From assembly GCF_900111825.1 (NCBI RefSeq), contig NZ_FOJM01000005.1, positions 241,145 through 305,144 of the forward strand: 64,000 nt of DNA, written 5' to 3'. A program made the translations under genes and the position numbers. Of this stretch, positions 1 to 7,169 are shown piece after piece; position 1 is the first letter of the stretch, and the number at the start of each line of letters is the position of its first letter. Source of the stretch: Pedobacter suwonensis. Its GTDB lineage: Bacteria > Bacteroidota > Bacteroidia > Sphingobacteriales > Sphingobacteriaceae. Below the pieces are notes generated by a model, which was given only the letters and a program-made list of their open reading frames with translations, was not told the origin of the DNA and ran no database searches.

Positions 1-576
1 TTGTTATGTGCAGGTATTACCACTTATTCTCCGCTAAAGCACTGGAAAGTAGGTAAGGGGCATAAACTGGCTGTATTAGGTTTAGGTGGTTTGGGCCATA
101 TGGCGGTGAAATTTGGCGTAGCTTTTGGAGCTGAGGTTACCGTATTAAGTACTTCACCCAAAAAAGAAGAGGATGCCAAAAAACTTGGCGCCCATCACTT
201 CGTTGTAACCACTGATGCTGAACAGGTAAATGCAGCAAGAGGTACTTTCGACTTTATATTGGATACGGTTTCAGCAGAACATGATTTCAACATGTACCTT
301 TCGTTGTTAAGCACAAATGGCGTACATATTTGTGTGGGTGTTCCACCTAAACCGGCAGAAATTGCAGCTTTCAGCTTAATCGGAGGTAGAAAAAGCCTGG
401 CTGGATCTGGTATTGGCGGTATTGCCGAAACTCAGGAAATGTTAGATTTCTGTGCAGAGCATAATATCGTATCGGAGATTGAAATCATCGATATGAAAGA
501 TATTCACCATGCTTACGAGCGTATGGAAAAAGGTGATGTACGCTATCGTTTCGTGATTGATATGGCTACACTATAG
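1..576 (+). CDS. Zinc-dependent alcohol dehydrogenase, C-terminal part (cut by window edge)
   Basis: The reading frame is open from base 1, so the N-terminal catalytic part lies outside the window; the TTG at base 1 is an internal Leu codon, not a start. The visible 191 residues hold the LCAGITTY segment, whose Cys is a catalytic zinc ligand in the cinnamyl alcohol dehydrogenase/YahK branch, then the Rossmann motif GLGGLGHMAVK (about residues 27-37) for NADP(H) binding. Family members reduce aldehydes to alcohols in the cytoplasm. The substrate cannot be told from this fragment. A hairpin begins directly after the stop codon. Confidence 0.9.
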   Translation: MLCAGITTYSPLKHWKVGKGHKLAVLGLGGLGHMAVKFGVAFGAEVTVLSTSPKKEEDAKKLGAHHFVVTTDAEQVNAARGTFDFILDTVSAEHDFNMYLSLLSTNGVHICVGVPPKPAEIAAFSLIGGRKSLAGSGIGGIAETQEMLDFCAEHNIVSEIEIIDMKDIHHAYERMEKGDVRYRFVIDMATL

Positions 577-615
577 GCTGAACCAATCGGATCAAATTGA
601 TGATTGGGGTTCAGC
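577..615 (+). terminator. Hairpin directly after the alcohol dehydrogenase stop codon
   Basis: GCTGAACCAATC (577-588) pairs with GATTGGGGTTCAGC (602-615), leaving a two-base bulge. No T-run follows at once, so it may be a weak terminator or an mRNA 3'-end stabiliser. Confidence 0.4.
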
Positions 616-654
616 GATAGCGATATTTCTGAATCCCTCTCTTTTTAATATTAG

Positions 655-1530
655 CTAATAATTTAAAACATCACCGTTTTTCTTTACAAATTCGGCTAGC
701 GAGATATGATGTGCTGATTCTATTTCAGCTAGCTTTCTTTTGTTTTCAATTAATAGGTTATCTAATGTTTTCAGCGAATCTTTAAGATAGGTTATCGATA
801 AAACATATGAAATCCTGTTCCTGATTTTATCGGCAAGAAACAGTTCAATCAATATCAGGCTGATTATAAAAATATAGTGATTGAAAATAATATTATTGGA
901 ACTCTTCGAGAAAGTAGGAGAACCAGCCAAACCGAAAAATAAATCTATAATTAGCGGAATACCGATAACAGCAAGGAGTGAAAGTGACCTTACTTTTAAA
1001 GTAATTCCTTTTTCAGCAATCTCAATTTGTTCTTTAAAGGCGGAAAACTTGCCTTTGAGCGGGGTTTCCCTGTTTCTCTCTTGTTCTTCTAGTTTTTGAA
1101 GCGCCTTACCATGCTCAATATCGATTTTCCTCACTTCCTCCACAATATAGGTTTCAGCATTATTCAGCTTTTCCTGGTCTGCTATAATAGATTCCTGTTC
1201 GGCAATAATTTTGTCCATTACCAGAAGATCTTCCGGAATGCCATGTCTGAGTTTTTGTTCGGCCGCAACAATCCGGTTATCGAGTTGTTTAAATTGTTTT
1301 TTCAGTTCAGCGATTTCTTTGTTGAAATGCTCTTTTTTCGAGGTGTAACTACTTTCGAGGCTGTTAAGCGCCGAAATATATTCAAAATCTGTAAGCAACT
1401 GTTCATTGGTCGCAAAACGCTGGTACAACCCATTTAATCTGTTAAAGAGTTCGTCAGTTGATTTTTCCGGATTAGAAAGATCATTTCGGTATATTTCCAG
1501 ATCTGTTTCTGATAATAAAGGTATGGACAT
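655..1530 (-). CDS. Hypothetical coiled-coil membrane protein
   Basis: I do not recognise this 291-residue protein. Residues about 45-170 are rich in Lys, Glu and Gln with heptad-like spacing, suggesting a long coiled coil. Two hydrophobic segments follow, about 183-201 and 215-233, joined by a short loop, and a charged C-terminal helix of about 50 residues ends the protein. There is no signal peptide, so both ends probably face the cytoplasm. It stands alone, convergent with the alcohol dehydrogenase. Codon use looks like that of its neighbours. No function is proposed. Confidence 0.7.
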   Translation of the reverse strand: MSIPLLSETDLEIYRNDLSNPEKSTDELFNRLNGLYQRFATNEQLLTDFEYISALNSLESSYTSKKEHFNKEIAELKKQFKQLDNRIVAAEQKLRHGIPEDLLVMDKIIAEQESIIADQEKLNNAETYIVEEVRKIDIEHGKALQKLEEQERNRETPLKGKFSAFKEQIEIAEKGITLKVRSLSLLAVIGIPLIIDLFFGLAGSPTFSKSSNNIIFNHYIFIISLILIELFLADKIRNRISYVLSITYLKDSLKTLDNLLIENKRKLAEIESAHHISLAEFVKKNGDVLNY

Positions 1531-1720
1531 GGCAGATTAAAAAGTTAAAATTATAAAAAAAACGTTATCGCTGGGAAATTATTAACCGTTGTTCCTACCT
1601 GAATGTTCTTCCTGATGACAATTATCATTAGTTTTTACAAATAACATATCTGGTAAATAAGCGTTTAAGATTATTTTTAATTAATCGCTGTTTTTTTTTC
1701 TGCACTTTAACAAATTGTTA

Positions 1721-1728
1721 TATATTTG
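1721..1728 (+). promoter_or_regulatory. TAnnTTTG -7 promoter box before the candidate sRNA
   Basis: TATATTTG matches the Bacteroidota -7 consensus TAnnTTTG. A clear -33 TTTG is absent; a T-rich run lies at the expected distance. The predicted start of transcription is near 1733. Confidence 0.55.
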
Positions 1729-1732
1729 TAGC

Positions 1733-1820
1733 AAGCAAGGGGTGAGAGCCTTGCATCAATCTTTGATTGAGAGCGTTAATTTAGATAAGGTTACAACATT
1801 AATTGTTGTAACCTTTTTTT
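1733..1820 (+). ncRNA. Candidate small RNA with three hairpins and a strong terminator
   Basis: Three hairpins lie back to back behind a TAnnTTTG box. Stem 1 pairs GCAAGG (1735-1740) with CCTTGC (1749-1754). Stem 2 pairs TCAATC (1756-1761) with GATTGA (1765-1770) around a TTT loop. Stem 3 is a perfect 12-bp stem (1787-1798 with 1804-1815) around a 5-nt loop and runs into seven T residues, a textbook intrinsic terminator. The unit of about 90 nt contains no convincing ORF and ends about 150 bp before the Nudix gene. It could also be a leader that attenuates the Nudix gene. The RNA family is not one I recognise. Confidence 0.6.
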
Positions 1821-1967
1821 ATATCCTATAAATAACTCAGCAATTTTTTTACTTTAGGGCAAGCAAATATATTGCTGTATTAAAAAATCCTTTGATGGGT
1901 TAAAGAAGAAATACCGATTTTGCCATAGGGGCCATTTACGCCTCCATTTTAATATGCTTTAAACTAC

Positions 1968-2579
1968 ATGCCAAGAAACTATAGAATTTACATCAACGAT
2001 AATACTTTGTTTATCTCGGACTTTTTGCCTGAGCAGAAGGAAAAAATTCAACAGCTGGAATTTCAGGATTTCAATCTTGAAACATTCTATAAAAAATTAA
2101 AAAACGGATCTAAAAAGAGCTATATATTCTTGACAAAAAATCCTCAGGAAACTTTTAAAAAATTAAAGAAAGATTGCGCCGTTATAAAAGCTGCCGGCGG
2201 TTTGGTAGAAAGTGCAAATGGCAATTATCTTTTTATTTTCAGGAACAAAAAATGGGATCTGCCAAAAGGAAAGCTGGAAGACGGTGAAAAAATGAAGGAA
2301 GCTGCTGTGCGCGAGGTAGAAGAGGAGTGTGGAATCAGGGTTTTTAAACGGGAAGAAAAGCTTTGTAAAACTTACCACGTTTATCCGATGGGCAATAAAA
2401 TGGTAATCAAGAAAACCAACTGGTACAAAATGAAGGTTAAAGGCGAACCTAAATTGGTTCCCCAAAAAGAAGAAGGCATCGATGAGGCTGTCTGGTTAAA
2501 TAAAAAACAGATTTCACCTGTTGTTCAAAATACTTTTCCGTCTATTATGGATGTGTTGAGGGCAGGTAAAATATTATAA
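1968..2579 (+). CDS. NUDIX hydrolase
   Basis: The protein has 203 residues. Residues 101-123 fit the Nudix box GX5EX7REUXEEXGU exactly: G101, E107, R115, E116, E119, E120 and G122. This box binds the metal ions that hydrolyse nucleoside diphosphates linked to another group. The segment AAGGLV just before it is the usual first strand of the fold. Residues 1-70 form an extra N-terminal region, seen in many Bacteroidota Nudix proteins. The substrate cannot be predicted. The ATG at 1968 is the first plausible start, and the candidate small RNA lies upstream on the same strand. Confidence 0.88.
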   Translation: MPRNYRIYINDNTLFISDFLPEQKEKIQQLEFQDFNLETFYKKLKNGSKKSYIFLTKNPQETFKKLKKDCAVIKAAGGLVESANGNYLFIFRNKKWDLPKGKLEDGEKMKEAAVREVEEECGIRVFKREEKLCKTYHVYPMGNKMVIKKTNWYKMKVKGEPKLVPQKEEGIDEAVWLNKKQISPVVQNTFPSIMDVLRAGKIL

Positions 2580-2590
2580 ATTTTTATTAA

Positions 2591-2624
2591 TTGTGGTGTC
2601 AGTTAGAAATAGCCGACATCACAA
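2591..2624. terminator. Hairpin between convergent genes
   Basis: TTGTGGTGTC (2591-2600) pairs with GACATCACAA (2615-2624), 10 bp including one G-T wobble. It sits between the Nudix gene and the convergent membrane-protein gene and could serve both strands, though neither side has a long T-run. Confidence 0.4.
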
Positions 2625-2691
2625 TCGTGATTAAAATAAAAATCCATATTGCAATTGCAGCTGGCAACTTCTGATATCGGGAAATACCGGT

Positions 2692-3297
2692 TTACTCGTA
2701 ATCTAATTCATCAACTACTTTTTTAACCTGTTTAAGGTATTTTCCATAACAATACCAAGCCCATAGTTCTGTTATCAGTCCAATAATTAAGACCGTAATA
2801 AAACAGTTCAATAAAATATATACAATCGATAGCCTGGTTAAAATCTTTGCGAAAACGGTTGCTTTTTCGATCAAGAAGTAAGCTGACATAAATCCTACTA
2901 TTATGAAAACTATAATATAGGTTAAGGCTTTATATAGCTCAATATTCAATTTCATTTCATAATAAAACCAAAGGATATTTTTGCGGGTATCCATGCTCAT
3001 ATCATACGAATTTTTATAAAACCTATAGAATTTTAAAAAGTAATAGGCTGTAAAACCACAAATGATGGCGTATGTCATAAAATATAACTGATTTAGCGCA
3101 ACTGAAAACTCAGCTATAAATGGGATAAATACCATAAATACTAAAAAGGCAAGTTGATAAAAAAATTCATGTTTCATCTTCGCCCTGATTTTATCAATAG
3201 GAGTGTGCGACTGTTTTATCTTAAGCATATCCGAAGAAATGTTGCTTCCTTCCGTAGTTTCAGCATTCCATTCTTTTTTTAAATCGTCAAAATTCAT
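2692..3297 (-). CDS. Hypothetical multi-pass membrane protein, partner of the ECF sigma factor
   Basis: About 201 residues beginning MNFDDLKKEWNAE. Hydrophobic segments at about residues 47-65, 68-86, 120-143 and 155-180 suggest four membrane helices, with a soluble N-terminus of about 45 residues. Its first codons overlap the end of the sigma factor gene, so the two are probably translationally coupled. A membrane protein coupled to an ECF sigma factor is often an anti-sigma factor. No zinc-finger or known anti-sigma domain is visible, so that role is inferred from position only. An ATG two codons upstream (3303) is an alternative start. Confidence 0.7.
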   Translation of the reverse strand: MNFDDLKKEWNAETTEGSNISSDMLKIKQSHTPIDKIRAKMKHEFFYQLAFLVFMVFIPFIAEFSVALNQLYFMTYAIICGFTAYYFLKFYRFYKNSYDMSMDTRKNILWFYYEMKLNIELYKALTYIIVFIIVGFMSAYFLIEKATVFAKILTRLSIVYILLNCFITVLIIGLITELWAWYCYGKYLKQVKKVVDELDYE

Positions 3298-3790
3298 AAC
3301 CATTTTTCTTTATGATGAATTGTAATTTTTCTTTTGTCCTGTTAAGTTTTACACGCGCATTACCCTCGCTTATTCCCAGATTTTCGGCAATTTCGCGATG
3401 TGATTGATTTTCGAGAAAAAGGAAGATCAATGCTTTTTCAATTTCATTTAATTCTTGAACGGCAGCGTACAAATAAGTTAGTTTTTCTTCTTTCCCTTCA
3501 TTTTCGTTAACATCTATTACATCAGTATGTATATCAAATGGGGTTTTATCTACTTTTCTTCTATCTTTTTTTAAATAGATTAATGCTGTATTGACGCAAA
3601 CGCGGTACATCCAGGTGGTAAATTTGCTATTCCCTTTAAAAGAAGGATAAGCTTTCAATAATTGTAATACCATTTCCTGAAACAGGTCACGCTGTTCTTC
3701 GGCGTCGTTCATATACATTTTAGAAATCTTATGTATAATCGCTGCGTGCTGATTGATCAGGGTAAGAAATATGTTTTCTGTTTCTTTCAT
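3287..3790 (-). CDS. RNA polymerase sigma factor, ECF (sigma-70) family
   Basis: The protein has 167 residues, the usual ECF length. Region 2 is at about residues 10-80: the DAEEQRDLFQEMVLQLLKAY segment contacts the core enzyme and FTTWMYRVCVNTAL follows. Region 4 is at about 105-160, with EKALIFLFLENQSHREIAENLGISEGNARVKLNR as the -35 recognition helix-turn-helix. It overlaps the start of a membrane protein that may act as its anti-sigma factor. The regulated genes are not evident here. Confidence 0.9.
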   Translation of the reverse strand: MKETENIFLTLINQHAAIIHKISKMYMNDAEEQRDLFQEMVLQLLKAYPSFKGNSKFTTWMYRVCVNTALIYLKKDRRKVDKTPFDIHTDVIDVNENEGKEEKLTYLYAAVQELNEIEKALIFLFLENQSHREIAENLGISEGNARVKLNRTKEKLQFIIKKNGYEF

Positions 3791-4179
3791 TTAATATATA
3801 CCCAATTGGTAACAGGTTTTTAGAAACGTTACAGGTTTATTTAAAAATAATTTTTAACCACAGATAAAGAGAAGGCAGATAAGATTTTATAATGAAATAT
3901 CCTTCTTGATCACGTAGCGCTCGTTTGAAGCGAAGTCCTCAGTTCTCGCTGCAGAGCGCAGTATATAGAGTTTAACTGCGCTGCATTCCGCTCGTAAAGA
4001 TCCGTTGAGGTAGGTATGGCTTAAGATATAGCTGGTCAGTCACTAATATTTTACGCATACTGATACAAAACCCTGTTGTGCGCGGTTAGTTATTCCCTCT
4101 GGAAAAGGAGAACCGTGTAACTTTGATGAACCTGGATTTAAATCTGTGTTTATCCGTGTACATCTGTGGTTAACAAAAA
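3791..4179. repeat. Intergenic element with 12-bp inverted ends (copy A)
   Basis: No gene is seen here. TTAACCACAGAT at 3854-3865 is matched exactly by its reverse complement at 4162-4173, framing a segment of about 320 bp. The right end also carries the inner words ATCTGTG, TTTATCCGTG and ATCTGTGG. Copy B at 6801-7095 has the same ends. The interior has a GC-richer patch at about 3905-4010. It may be a decayed MITE-like or palindromic intergenic repeat; no target-site duplication is evident. Confidence 0.55.
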
Positions 4180-4641
4180 CTATAAAAATGCCAATGCTTC
4201 TTTGGGTACAAATGGACTAACATCGCCATGATTTCTTAAAATATCGCGGACAATTGTCGAACTGATGGCAGAGTATTCCGGTTTACTTAACAGTAAGATG
4301 GTTTCTACTTCAGGCATCATGGTTTGATTGATCTGCGCAATAGCCCGTTCATATTCGAAATCAGCAGCTGAGCGGATTCCGCGCACCATATGGGTGGCAT
4401 TTATTTTCCGGCAGAAATCTACAGTTAAACCTTCATAAGTTTGGATTTCGATGTTCTGATAACCGCTAAAAACAGTCTGTAAAATCTGAAGACGCTGTTC
4501 AGCACTTAAAAAATTCTGTTTAGAACTGTTAAGTCCAATGCCTACTATAATTTTATCAAAAAGTGGGGTGGCCCGTTGTAAAATATTGACGTGGGCAATC
4601 GTGATCGGATCAAATGAGCCTGGAAATAGCGCTATCTTCAT
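4180..4641 (-). CDS. coaD: Pantetheine-phosphate adenylyltransferase
   Basis: CoaD transfers AMP from ATP to 4'-phosphopantetheine, the penultimate step of coenzyme A synthesis, in the cytoplasm. The protein has 153 residues, close to the usual 155-165. The nucleotidyltransferase signature GSFDPITIAH is at residues 8-17 and the second motif ISSTIVRDI is near residue 126-134. The interior GIGLNSSKQ and MVRGIRSAADFEYE segments are typical of the family. The start is the ATG at 4641, which lies only 4 nt after a TAnnTTTG box, so the mRNA may be leaderless. Confidence 0.97.
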   Translation of the reverse strand: MKIALFPGSFDPITIAHVNILQRATPLFDKIIVGIGLNSSKQNFLSAEQRLQILQTVFSGYQNIEIQTYEGLTVDFCRKINATHMVRGIRSAADFEYERAIAQINQTMMPEVETILLLSKPEYSAISSTIVRDILRNHGDVSPFVPKEALAFL

Positions 4642-5100
4642 GATTCAAATATAGGTATAATAGTTAAAAGCGGAATAGTTTAGCGCTGAGGGTTTAGTGG
4701 TTAGCGTGGTGTATATAACAGGAGTGAAACACATTATGGAAACAGGTGATGCAGTAATAAATACATTCTCTAATATGGTGCGAGAAAAAAAAGGGCAAGG
4801 CCATAGGTATGGATATGGCAGAAAGAACTATGGGAGAATAAGGGAAATTGAAGAAAGAAGGTTGAGTATATAAAAGGGGTTTGGAAATGAAAGGGGGGAA
4901 GATAATTGGGGTGTTTCAGTCCCGCTCTCTGCTAAACTCGGCTGAAAAAGCCTTCGTACCGCTGACGATCGGGTTTATAAACAAAGGTGAGTCCCTGTGG
5001 GGGCCTTCATCCAGAACCGTAATTCTCACTGGGAAGCGCGGATTAATTGAATAAGTCAATTATCAATAATCTATTAACAATTATCAGCAAGCCAATCTTT
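4642..5100. other. Intergenic stretch without a visible gene
   Basis: Apart from the coaD promoter box, I see no ORF with coding character, no structured RNA and no mobile element. The part from about 4917 to 5035 is GC-richer than its surroundings but does not translate into anything recognisable. Confidence 0.5.
4646..4653 (-). promoter_or_regulatory. -7 promoter box of coaD
   Basis: On the minus strand the sequence reads TATATTTG, matching TAnnTTTG, and ends 4 nt before the coaD ATG. Transcription would then start at or next to the start codon. Confidence 0.5.
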
Positions 5101-5355
5101 AACTTTTAGTTGGCAGCAGATTGAACCAATAAACCACTGACTAATGACCAATTACCAATTACCAATGACCAATAAAATTCAACTTGTAGTTGGTAGCAAA
5201 TTGAACCAATAACAAATACAAATAAACCAATGACGAAGTACCAATGACTAACGAACCAATAACAAATAACAAATAAACCAATGACCAATTACCAATAACC
5301 AATAAACCACTGACTAATGACCAATAAACCAATGACCAACAAACCAATGACCAAT
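5101..5355. repeat. ACCAAT-rich low-complexity tract
   Basis: The hexamer ACCAAT occurs 17 times by my count, often in direct succession as ACCAATg, ACCAATt or ACCAATa with a period of 7, or separated by AA. A longer unit at 5101-5131 recurs at 5181-5211 with 28 of 31 bases identical. The tract abuts the stop codon of rsmD. ORFs that cross it on the minus strand encode only Val/Ile/Trp/Ser-rich low-complexity peptides and are rejected. Confidence 0.85.
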
Positions 5356-5892
5356 CTAACTAAACTCAAAAAAGCTGAAGGAAGAATTTCCGTATTTTCT
5401 CGTTTCGGTATAACCCGGCTGGCTGTTCAGTTTCATATTACTTTGGTGTTCTACAATTAATAAACCATTGGGCTTTAGCAACTGTTGGGCTTCAACCATT
5501 ACCGGAATCTGCGGAATATTAGTCATGTTGTAGGGTGGGTCGGCAAAGATCAGGTCGTAACTGCCGGTCATTTGTTTCAATAATTTAAAAACATCACCCT
5601 TGCGTACATCAATCTGATCAAACTGGTATTGTTTAGCTGTATTTTTTACCCAGTTTACACAGCCGTAATCCATATCAACCGCTAAAATACTTTCTGCTCC
5701 ACGTGAAGCAAACTCAAAAGTTAAATTTCCGGTGCCGCAAAATAAATCCAATACAGCACAGGTTTCTAAATCGTATTTATTGTTTAGGATATTGAATAGT
5801 GCTTCTTTGGCCATATCCGTTGTGGGGCGTACCGGTAAATTTGCAGGGGGCTGCAAACGGATTCCCTTTAATTTGCCACCAATTATCCGCAT
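5356..5892 (-). CDS. rsmD: 16S rRNA (guanine(966)-N(2))-methyltransferase RsmD
   Basis: RsmD methylates G966 of 16S rRNA in the small ribosomal subunit, using S-adenosylmethionine. The 178-residue protein starts with MRIIGGKLKG and VRPTTDMAKEALFNIL, the family's N-terminal signature. The SAM-binding motif VLDLFCGTGNLTFEFASRGA is at about residues 46-65 and the catalytic DPPYNMTN at about 117-124. It overlaps the upstream DUF3822 gene by 10 bp and is probably co-transcribed with it. The 3' end runs into the ACCAAT repeat tract. Confidence 0.96.
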   Translation of the reverse strand: MRIIGGKLKGIRLQPPANLPVRPTTDMAKEALFNILNNKYDLETCAVLDLFCGTGNLTFEFASRGAESILAVDMDYGCVNWVKNTAKQYQFDQIDVRKGDVFKLLKQMTGSYDLIFADPPYNMTNIPQIPVMVEAQQLLKPNGLLIVEHQSNMKLNSQPGYTETRKYGNSSFSFFEFS

Positions 5893-6689
5893 AAATCTAA
5901 AGCAAGAAGGCCGCTGAAATAGTGTTTAGGCATGTCTGCCAGTAACTCGCTATTTTGTTTACCAGCGGGAAGAAAGAAATAAAGTTGGTTAAAGTATTTT
6001 AATAAACAGGTGTAGTGCTCATCATCTTCGTTAATGATACCTTGTAAGTAAACAGGGATAGTGTCATTGAGACCCAATTGTTCAATCATCAGCAATAGAA
6101 AATAATTAAATTCTTCAGCATTTTCTGATTCGTAGTGGTTTTGAAAAATGACCTTCTTATCTTTTAAATAGAGTACATTAAACGATACTGCCGTAAAATC
6201 GACTAATAAAGATTCGTTTGCAAGGTGATCAAATAAAACCATTAATGGTTCAGATTGCGGATAAAGATCGGTTTGTTCTGGCAGATTTGCTTTTAAATCC
6301 TCATCTAAACAAAAAACAGTATTAAAACCCAGCTTTTCGTTGTGTTTGGTGTAAACTTTAGCGTCAGAGCCCAGGTATTGCGCATAAACAGCCAGATTTT
6401 CTCTGTCAAACCATTCATCAGGGATAAAAATAAAGTTTGATGTATGGATAGCAGCCTTAACGGCTCCATAATTTAAAGAAAGATAATGGTCGGTTTCAAA
6501 GGCCTTTTTAAGGTCTTTTTCAACATCTTTGCATCCCTGTTTATCAAAAATGAGATGAATCTCTTTAGTATCCTGGTTAACCACGGCATAAGAAAAGCTA
6601 TCATTTGTTATTTTCAATAATAAATGGCAGTTTACAGATGTGTCAGCTTTGAAATTTGGGTCAGCCAATAAGAGACTATTGTTACGCAT
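5883..6689 (-). CDS. DUF3822 family protein
   Basis: A 268-residue soluble protein of unknown function. Its sequence and its place directly upstream of, and overlapping, rsmD match the DUF3822 family of Bacteroidota. These proteins look like degenerate actin/ASKHA-fold proteins with a split N-terminal part (NCHLLLKITNDSFSYAVVN) and a central VDFTAVSFNVLYLKDKKVIF segment; that fold assignment is inference. A TAnnTTTG box ends 5 nt before the ATG, so the transcript may be leaderless. Confidence 0.85.
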   Translation of the reverse strand: MRNNSLLLADPNFKADTSVNCHLLLKITNDSFSYAVVNQDTKEIHLIFDKQGCKDVEKDLKKAFETDHYLSLNYGAVKAAIHTSNFIFIPDEWFDRENLAVYAQYLGSDAKVYTKHNEKLGFNTVFCLDEDLKANLPEQTDLYPQSEPLMVLFDHLANESLLVDFTAVSFNVLYLKDKKVIFQNHYESENAEEFNYFLLLMIEQLGLNDTIPVYLQGIINEDDEHYTCLLKYFNQLYFFLPAGKQNSELLADMPKHYFSGLLALDLCG

Positions 6690-6694
6690 TGAAA

Positions 6695-6702
6695 CAAAAA
6701 TA
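6695..6702 (-). promoter_or_regulatory. -7 promoter box of the DUF3822-rsmD operon
   Basis: The minus strand reads TATTTTTG, which fits TAnnTTTG, and it ends 5 nt before the ATG at 6689. Confidence 0.5.
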
Positions 6703-6800
6703 GACTTTTTTGAGGATTAAAGGTAAAATGAGGTTAAATTTTTGATATTACCACAGAATTATTGGCTGATAGTTTACAAGGTAGCTTGCTACTTTGTTTT

Positions 6801-7095
6801 TTTACCACAGATAAAAAGGATAAACACGGATTGCTTGTGTAAACTAACTTAATAAATAAACTGATATTCATTAGCCACGAAAACAAAGAAGGCATAGAAA
6901 TAATTCTTCAACACGTTGATCACTATTTGCACAGGGGATAAATTAATTCATGAGACTTGTTCTACAGCCTAAGTTTGCCTAATAAATGAATTTAAAGGCA
7001 AGAATATACAATAACTTTGTATTTAACCCTTTTTTGATTTGCAATTAAAAGTATATCAATAATATCTGTGTTTATCAGTGAAAATCTGTGGTAAA
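6801..7095. repeat. Intergenic element with 12-bp inverted ends (copy B)
   Basis: TTTACCACAGAT (6801-6812) and ATCTGTGGTAAA (7084-7095) are exact reverse complements framing 295 bp of non-coding DNA. Beyond the exact ends the repeat continues imperfectly through GGATAAACAC on the left and GTGTTTATC on the right. Copy A lies at 3854-4173. The interior contains the -7-like box TAACTTTG (7012-7019), which could serve the gene at 7170. The rest of the gap 6690-7169 shows nothing else. Confidence 0.6.
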
Positions 7096-7169
7096 GAGAT
7101 TGTGTTTTTTTACCAAAATCAAACTTTTAGGTTATTCAAAAATCGGAAAATTCGGCTTAAATTCGGAAC

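Noticed and set aside
881..1437. Two plus-strand ORFs (72 and 113 residues) opposite the coiled-coil protein
   Set aside because: Antisense frames rich in Phe and Ser; the minus-strand gene has the coherent coiled-coil and membrane pattern.
5106..5347. Two overlapping minus-strand ORFs of about 60 residues
   Set aside because: They translate the ACCAAT tract into repetitive Val/Ile/Ser/Trp peptides; no start signal or coding character.
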